From: Calycina herbarum
Taxonomy: Eukaryota; Ascomycota; Leotiomycetes; Helotiales; Pezizellaceae
Assembly: GCA_001414485.1 (NCBI GenBank)
Contig: LLEY01000049.1
Location: 248,001 to 312,000 of the forward strand
Direction: 5' to 3'
Length of the DNA: 64,000 bases
Positions 58,285 to 64,000 of the stretch are shown one piece after another. Numbering within the stretch: the first letter of the stretch is position 1; every line of letters starts with the position of its first letter. The position numbers were made by a program, and so were the translations under genes. The notes under the pieces were generated by a model. The model was not told the DNA's origin. It did no database searches and was given only the letters and a program-made list of their open reading frames with translations.

Positions 58285-59932
58285 ATGGTATTGGTCCGAC
58301 CGCGACTGGCGCATTCTGTCAAATTAGCCACCCGTCGCGCGAGAAGCAGACCATTCTCCTCCTGTTCGCGTGGGGGTGACACTGCTTGCACGCCACTGTC
58401 CATCGCAAGCCTTCTCGACCGCGGGCCCGCAGACGCCAATAATGTATGTGTGAATGGCTTCATTCGCTCGGTGCGGAGTCAAAAGCGGAGGTCATTTGTA
58501 GCAGTTGGAGATGGATCAACACTAGAACCATTGCAGGCCCTCCTCAGCCCAGAGCAAGCCCAGAGGTGTGGGCATTATAACGCTTGCGGAACTGGAAATT
58601 GTGACTGACAAGGCGTTGGCAGTCTCTCATTCGGAACCGCCGTTCGACTGAAGGGCGCATGGAAAGAGTCGCCTCGTCCCGAATCGCAATCCCACGAACT
58701 CCATGTATCAGATATAGACATCTTGGGAATCTCGAATGCAGCGGTACGTTTTAGAAAGACTCCCGATTTCGCAGGCAGTTGCTAAATTCCATTAGACAAA
58801 CCCGATTCAGAAAAAATACCAAACTCAAGAATACCTTCGAACCATCCCCCATTTACGGAATCGAATCCCATTCAATTCAACCCTACTTCGACTTCGATCT
58901 GATTGTATATCAGAGATAACTCGATTCCTTGCGGTGGAGGGCTTTACTCAAACCCATACCCCAATAATTACATCCTCGGATTGTGAAGGAGCTGGCGAGG
59001 TATTTCATCTGGGAAGCTCACACAAGGGTCCGGTCGGTGAGCATGATGATGGCACCTTTTTCCGATCTCCAAAATACTTGACAGTATCCAGCCAATTGCA
59101 TCTGGAAGCTTTGGCACAATCGATTGGCAATGTTTGGACGTTGTCTCCAACATTCCGGGCAGAGAAGAGCGACACGAAGCGTCATCTCAGTGAGTTTTAC
59201 ATGCTCGAGCTTGAGATGAGTTTTGTCGAAGATATGAACGTTGTTATGAACGTAGTTGAAAAACTGGTTCAAAGTATCACTTCGCCACTATTAACTTCCC
59301 GGGTGGGGAAAGAATTGCTTGCCAGCAAAACCCACGACGAGGAAGAAAACAGCGATATCAACCCCTCGGAAGGGCTAAGAGACAGGTGGTTGGCCATGCA
59401 AGGGACTTGGCCTCGCATCACATATACAGAAGCAATTCAAATTCTGAAAACATCTGGGGTAGACTTTTCCATCACGCCCGAGTGGGGAGCTGGACTGAAC
59501 ATCGAGCATGAGCAACATATTGCCAGTGTTTTCAAGAAGCCCGTTTTCGTTACTCATTATCCCCGAAACATCAAACCATTTTACATGCTTCCATCTATGG
59601 CATCTACAGACTTGAGAGAGACCGTGGATTGTTTTGATCTTTTGCTGCCCGAAGCTGGAGAGCTTGTCGGTGGTTCTATGCGTGAACATCGCGTAGAACC
59701 TCTCATAGCCTCAATGCAATCTAGTGGTATGGTGCCTAATGGCCCGCCAGAATCCATGTCGGATGAGCAGCTAGGTGGTCTGAAATGGTATGTTGACCTG
59801 AGACGATGGGGGAGTGTTCCACATGGTGGATTCGGGCTGGGTTTCGATCGCCTCCTGGGATACCTTGCAGGTGTTCCAAATATCAGAGATGTAAATACTT
59901 TTCCTCGATGGGTGGGCCGATGCGAATGTTAG
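58285..59932 (+). CDS. SLM5: Mitochondrial asparaginyl-tRNA synthetase, three exons, 512 aa
   Basis: It charges mitochondrial tRNA-Asn with asparagine. Exons are 58285-58565, 58623-58743 and 58796-59932. The introns are 57 bp (GTGTGG..GGCAG, with a CTGAC branch site) and 52 bp (GTACGT..TTAG), and the total of 1,539 bp is in frame. The N-terminus is Arg/Ser-rich with few acidic residues, as expected for mitochondrial import. An OB-fold anticodon-binding domain follows (residues about 38-135). The class II core has motif 2 (Phe-Arg-Ala-Glu-Lys-Ser then Glu-Phe-Tyr-Met-Leu-Glu-Leu-Glu) and motif 3 (Gly-Phe-Gly-Leu-Gly-Phe-Asp-Arg-Leu-Leu). The end, Arg-Trp-Val-Gly-Arg-Cys, is typical of fungal AsnRS. 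The acceptor at 58622 was chosen over AAG at 58614 because it alone keeps the frame and gives Ala-Gln-Ser-Leu-Ser. Confidence 0.9.
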
Positions 59933-62020
59933 GCCCCGTTCATACTTTTGGATGTCAAAATATCAGGACGCCCATCTCAACTCTTGCAGAGTAACATCAA
60001 TTACATACTCGCTCCAGACCGTATACAAATCATTTCTCTTCGTGAAATATCATTGCCGCACATTGCTGCACAAACCGCCCGCAGTACTATCTATCATATG
60101 ATACTGTGGAACCACCTTTGTATCTGACTTAACTGCCTCAGGGCATTCGTCACTTCCTGTATGCTGCGCACCCTGGAGGCCTTAATCCCGGAGCAGAAAT
60201 ACAGCACCGATATTTCGGTAGTTGCTTTCTGTACATTTACTTTTCTACCGATTGTACGAAGCTGTCTTGTATCATCCCATCTAAAAGCCCTTAGTTTGAT
60301 TCTGAGGTTTACTAGAATCATAAGAAAAGTTGGTACGCAGAGCCCTGACCAAGACTTCACTCAAAAAGCTGTTTAGTTTTAACAACCCGCCACTCACTTA
60401 CTCATGGCAGGTCGCAGCCATCAACTACAACAAATTACGACCATTTTGATTCGCGATGTAACACTGCCACTTCTTCTGTGTTTGATAGAAGTCGACCCCA
60501 TATTCTTTATCAACCACGCAGCCCTCCGCCAAAGTGCCGAGTTTCTAGCCCCCATGGCCCCATGTACTACCTAAAGTCAGTATTGCACTTTCGCATTCCA
60601 ACTGAATCCAATTCCAACAGCATCCAACACTACCCTGCAATGCCACCCGTATAGTGGTCTCACAAGGGATCGATACAATTGCTGGACATGTAAATCATAA
60701 AGTAGGGTTTGACGGTTATCTCCATTTTGTGATGCAGCACGCCACCAACATATCTTCGGGTTTGGACCCCAACGAGGGGAAGAAATTCGCTCCGCGCCGT
60801 ACATAAGCATAAAATCCTCGGGTGGCATGTATGCATGCAACAATACCTTGCTTCTGCAGCGAGTGCTGAATTTTACCACCAAAGTATGGTCAATTTAGGC
60901 GCCGTGGATTCCTAGTTGTTCCTTCTTTAGCACGCGGCTGCAGTATCTACGGGGCTATCCACCTCTCTCGATGTATTGGCGACGCGAGTGTGGTTACATC
61001 GGCATTGAATCGATCAGAACTCGGTGAAGATTGGGTGAATATTGTTGAATAGGCTTTGCGGTCATTCTTCTGTTACGTACCGCATACAAAGGTACCAACA
61101 TTCATATGAAATTGCAAACGAGCTGTGGTATCGTGGCTCTGCTATTGGAGCGATGCATGTATTTTACATGCTGATATACGAAGACGAGTACCATTAGCCT
61201 TATAGTACCCAATCGACTAGGCGTATGTTCATTTTTCATTTCTACCCGGCTCAATCCTCGGGGCTATAACCACTGCCGTCGCTACGGGTTTACAGCTGTA
61301 CATTGTACCTGTTACCATAGTAGTGGACAGCCTCCTCGCTCTCCTGGCCGCTTACAGTTCAACACCACAAACTACACAAACACAAACATGCAACATATCG
61401 GCATGACGGAATAATTATTCACTTATCCCCAAATAACCAACCTGTTATACCAGGAGATCAGATAGAGTTGGGGTCTATCGCCGCGGTGCGGCAGTCGAAC
61501 AGAGGAGGGCGTTCGCCTTGGGAACTCGATTCCGCTTCCCCGCTATGAGATACATGCACTCTTAAAGCATCCCTTCCATGCCAATTCGTTAGCATGAACC
61601 AGTCTGTGGTTGGCTCAGTTCAATAACGGAATGTTGTCGCCATTATGAGGCGTTTTCTAAACACCAATTGGAGAACGTCTTTTCTTCTTCTGGTTGTTTG
61701 TATCCGACAGAGTGTGGTACACGGCGGCAGTTTGAAGTCCTAATTCCACAGATTTTGGAAACGCGGTGCCAGTTGTCTTTCATTAAGGCTTTCCTGGCAA
61801 GATAGGATTCTTATGCAGTATCGGATAAGTAGGACACTTCAACGCCACCAATCCCGGCAGGTCGTTCTCGTGTTGAATTCAAGCTCAACCCCACACCCAT
61901 CCTACTTACGCCTCAGCACAACATAACCTTCTCCCTTTCCCGCAGAGTCTCCATATTAGCTGAAATCCTGGATCATAACCATCTTTCAATTTCGGGAAGG
62001 TGATTTAAGTTTCCTGCATA
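59933..62020. other. Intergenic, no supported gene
   Basis: Open stretches at 60094-60360, 60161-60376 and 60577-60882 either lack an ATG start or have no family match. I saw no tRNA-like T-loop with a plausible cloverleaf and no repeat. Confidence 0.35.
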
Positions 62021-62022
62021 AA

Positions 62023-62505
62023 ATGTTGGAGGCGTGCCTTAATGGGGAGGAACTTTGTAGGTGGACATGTCTTCCTGATGTTGGAATTGACGTACGTCGT
62101 GTTTCTTACGTAGCGCTTACCCTCCCTCCTGCAGGCCCATTGAATGTCAATAGTGGTTCGCTATGTACAAACACCAACATTCTTCAACCACCCCGTTATC
62201 CTCTTGGTTTCTTTTCCCCAACGTTGGCGAGTTGGCTGGATTGCGTCAAAGCTGTCCCGTCCCGTCCACATTCTCAAAATGGCAAGGCACTTTCTTGTTT
62301 CTTTTGCTCATGGGGTACATGTTGTATGTACATGATTCGCCAGCTGGGTGGTTGGTCTTTGGTTGAAACGACTCCAAAAGATTCCACCAACATGTACCAT
62401 TTATCTCATGGCTACCTTGAGCCGGCCACCCTGGGATGTACTCTCGACCATTTGGACGGAATGGTTGCATGGTGTTGGTACCTGCTCTCCCTTTTGTTTG
62501 GATAA
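62023..62505 (+). other. 160-codon open stretch, gene doubtful
   Basis: The frame starts with ATG and stays open for 160 codons. It is Cys-, Leu- and Trp-rich, without recognisable domain, signal peptide or clear codon bias, and two other frames are also open here. It could be a lineage-specific gene, but chance in a GC-balanced region is more likely. Confidence 0.2.
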
Positions 62506-64000
62506 AGGACGTACCACGTGGAATGATATTCATCCCATATCCAACTTGGTGGGTAAGGAACTACTGGTATTCTCATTAAGCCGGGCAGCTCTCGCTTCAT
62601 TTTCTATCTTTAAATTCTCCATTTCTGTCTTTTCACTGGTTCTGCGCCTAGCGAACCAACATTCTGCTTATGGGTGTGCCACCCAATGAGTGCAATACAA
62701 AGTACGTACCGTACTCTGTCTTATCCAACTCTTTCCTTTCTTGGGACCTCTCTCACTTCTACAATCCTGAGGACCGCGCCTCTTTTGGAAGCCCGGGGGG
62801 GGGGGGGGGGGGGGGGATGTTAGTTTTAGAGTACGATGTAACAGCAGCACCGGTCACCGGTGGCCTCTTTTTGTTTTCCCATTTTTTTGCTTTTTGTGGG
62901 GTATGGATAGGGGGGCAGTGATGTGCATGTATGTACCTGTACATAACATACATTTACTGAGGCTGGACATCTGCGTGACCTTGCCAGGATTTTATCTTGT
63001 TGTTTCTTTGTTTCATGCGTGTGATAGTAGGGGGTGTGGTGGGCGAGGGCATGGAGGCAGGGCAATGATGGCATGGTGTGTATGAATGAATGGTTGAGTC
63101 AATTGATATTAACGCCGTGGAGAGAGGTAACCGGAGGTGTCATGTCTATCTGCGTCTATTTTGTTTGGGAGGGAAGTGATTGTCGCGTGTTAGTGTGGTA
63201 GCTATGTTTGTGATCGTGATCGACTCGCACTTGTTTCTTCTTCCTGGCTTGTTGGAACGACTTTAATGGTGGGATTGATGCCTGTTTAGGTTATCGTCGA
63301 GTTATGGCGTAGTCAATATTCTGCTTTTCTTCAAGGGCGGGCTAGGCGTCGTGATCTTGGGAGTGTTCGAGTCGCACTTTCTCCAAGTAAATGATGTCGA
63401 GAGGCGTAGTGCTTGCGTGGCCTGTTCTAAGCAGATCAAGACAGGTAGTATTTAATTTTTAGTTGTCTCATTTGTGCCTTCGGTGTGATAGTAATCTTGG
63501 CTCAGCGAATTTGATTCGTGTTGTTGGAGCTTTTGCATATGTGCGATACATATCACAAATGTGCGAATCGTGCAGTTCCGGCATTACGGAATGTTCGGGA
63601 GTAAGGTTTCTTGAAGGAATGATGGCTTTCGATTGTTAGATAAGCTCAAGTCTTTCTGGTATTGCTCTGATTCATCATGCCGATCTTATTTAATAAAAAG
63701 TTGATTCAATGCGAGTCGATAGAGTAGCGCTTGACAGCAATTTGTCTAATCGAATAATGTAAAAGTGCCTATCAATCTCCTCTTCAAGACAAAGTAATCT
63801 AGTCAGATTCCTAGGATCCCAAATGTCTTAGAGGTTTATTCTTAGCCTCGGATCCCAGATCCCATCGGTGATATCAATCTGCGTAAAATCTCAAACCATA
63901 TCTCTAAATCCCGTAATTTTGCTAAGTCTCCAATCACAGCCTTATTTCAACGGGCTTACGAACTTAATTTCTCGACTATAACTGTCTTCGTAAAGCACTC
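62506..64000. other. Intergenic with homopolymer tract, no supported gene
   Basis: T- and G-rich plus strand with a 22-G run (62795-62816). Around 63395-63440 a short frame reads Arg-Arg-Ser-Ala-Cys-Val-Ala-Cys-Ser-Lys-Gln-Ile-Lys, which recalls the start of a Zn2Cys6 finger, followed by a possible GTAGTA donor, but it cannot be extended. Nothing else is recognisable up to the window end. Confidence 0.3.
62795..62816 (+). repeat. Poly-G tract (22 bp)
   Basis: A run of 22 G directly after GCCC. The exact length may be an assembly estimate, since such runs are hard to sequence. Confidence 0.85.

Noticed and set aside
61480..61545. Possible tRNA around a CGATTCC motif
   Set aside because: No 7-bp acceptor stem or anticodon arm could be formed around it.
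62668..63085. Several overlapping open stretches around the poly-G tract
   Set aside because: They are open in several frames because of the homopolymer and T-rich sequence and have no family match.

Overview
The window looks like a filamentous ascomycete chromosome (Pezizomycotina). A placement near Leotiomycetes is suggested only by the gene families. The evidence is short introns of 47-72 bp with GT..AG ends, a mitochondrial asparaginyl-tRNA synthetase, a microbial-type PARG (DUF2263) protein, fungal-specific zinc-finger and CorA-like families, and long AT-rich blocks of transposons damaged by repeat-induced point mutation (RIP). In those blocks TpA is very frequent, CpA and TpG are scarce, and coding frames are broken mainly by TAG and TAA standing where TGG, CAG and CAA are expected.

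Layout. (1) 1-18356 is a nest of RIP-mutated Ty3/gypsy elements. Family A is present as a minus-strand copy (A2, 1-5208, running off the left edge) and a complete plus-strand copy (A1, 10968-18214, target duplication CTCTT). Between them are a 5'-cut family B copy (B1) and the 3' half of family C, into whose chromodomain A1 inserted. (2) 18357-19049 holds two inverted LTR ends around a Tc1/mariner transposase fragment. (3) About 19.1-34.5 kb is a gene island: a four-exon C2H2 zinc-finger gene, a small Ser-rich gene, a candidate membrane protein, an F-box-like gene with a partial paralogue, a 513-bp MITE, a CorA-like membrane protein gene, and four evenly spaced genes for tiny Cys-rich proteins. 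(4) About 34.56-53.93 kb is a second RIP nest. Three pogo/Fot1 elements (P1, P2, P3) each come to exactly 1,861 bp once insertions are removed. P2 is interrupted by retrotransposon B2 (duplication TATAC) and P3 by retrotransposon D (duplication GTCTA). A solo LTR with an unusual U3 lies between them. (5) 53.94-64 kb is normal-composition DNA with a PARG-like gene and the mitochondrial AsnRS gene; the last 4 kb has no gene I could support.

The genes do not form an obvious pathway. The clearest local theme is the array of four divergent zinc-ribbon-like micro-proteins, which I do not recognise as a described family. The most informative structural result is the nested insertion history, dated by target-site duplications and element lengths. 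All intron and exon calls are hand predictions without transcript data.
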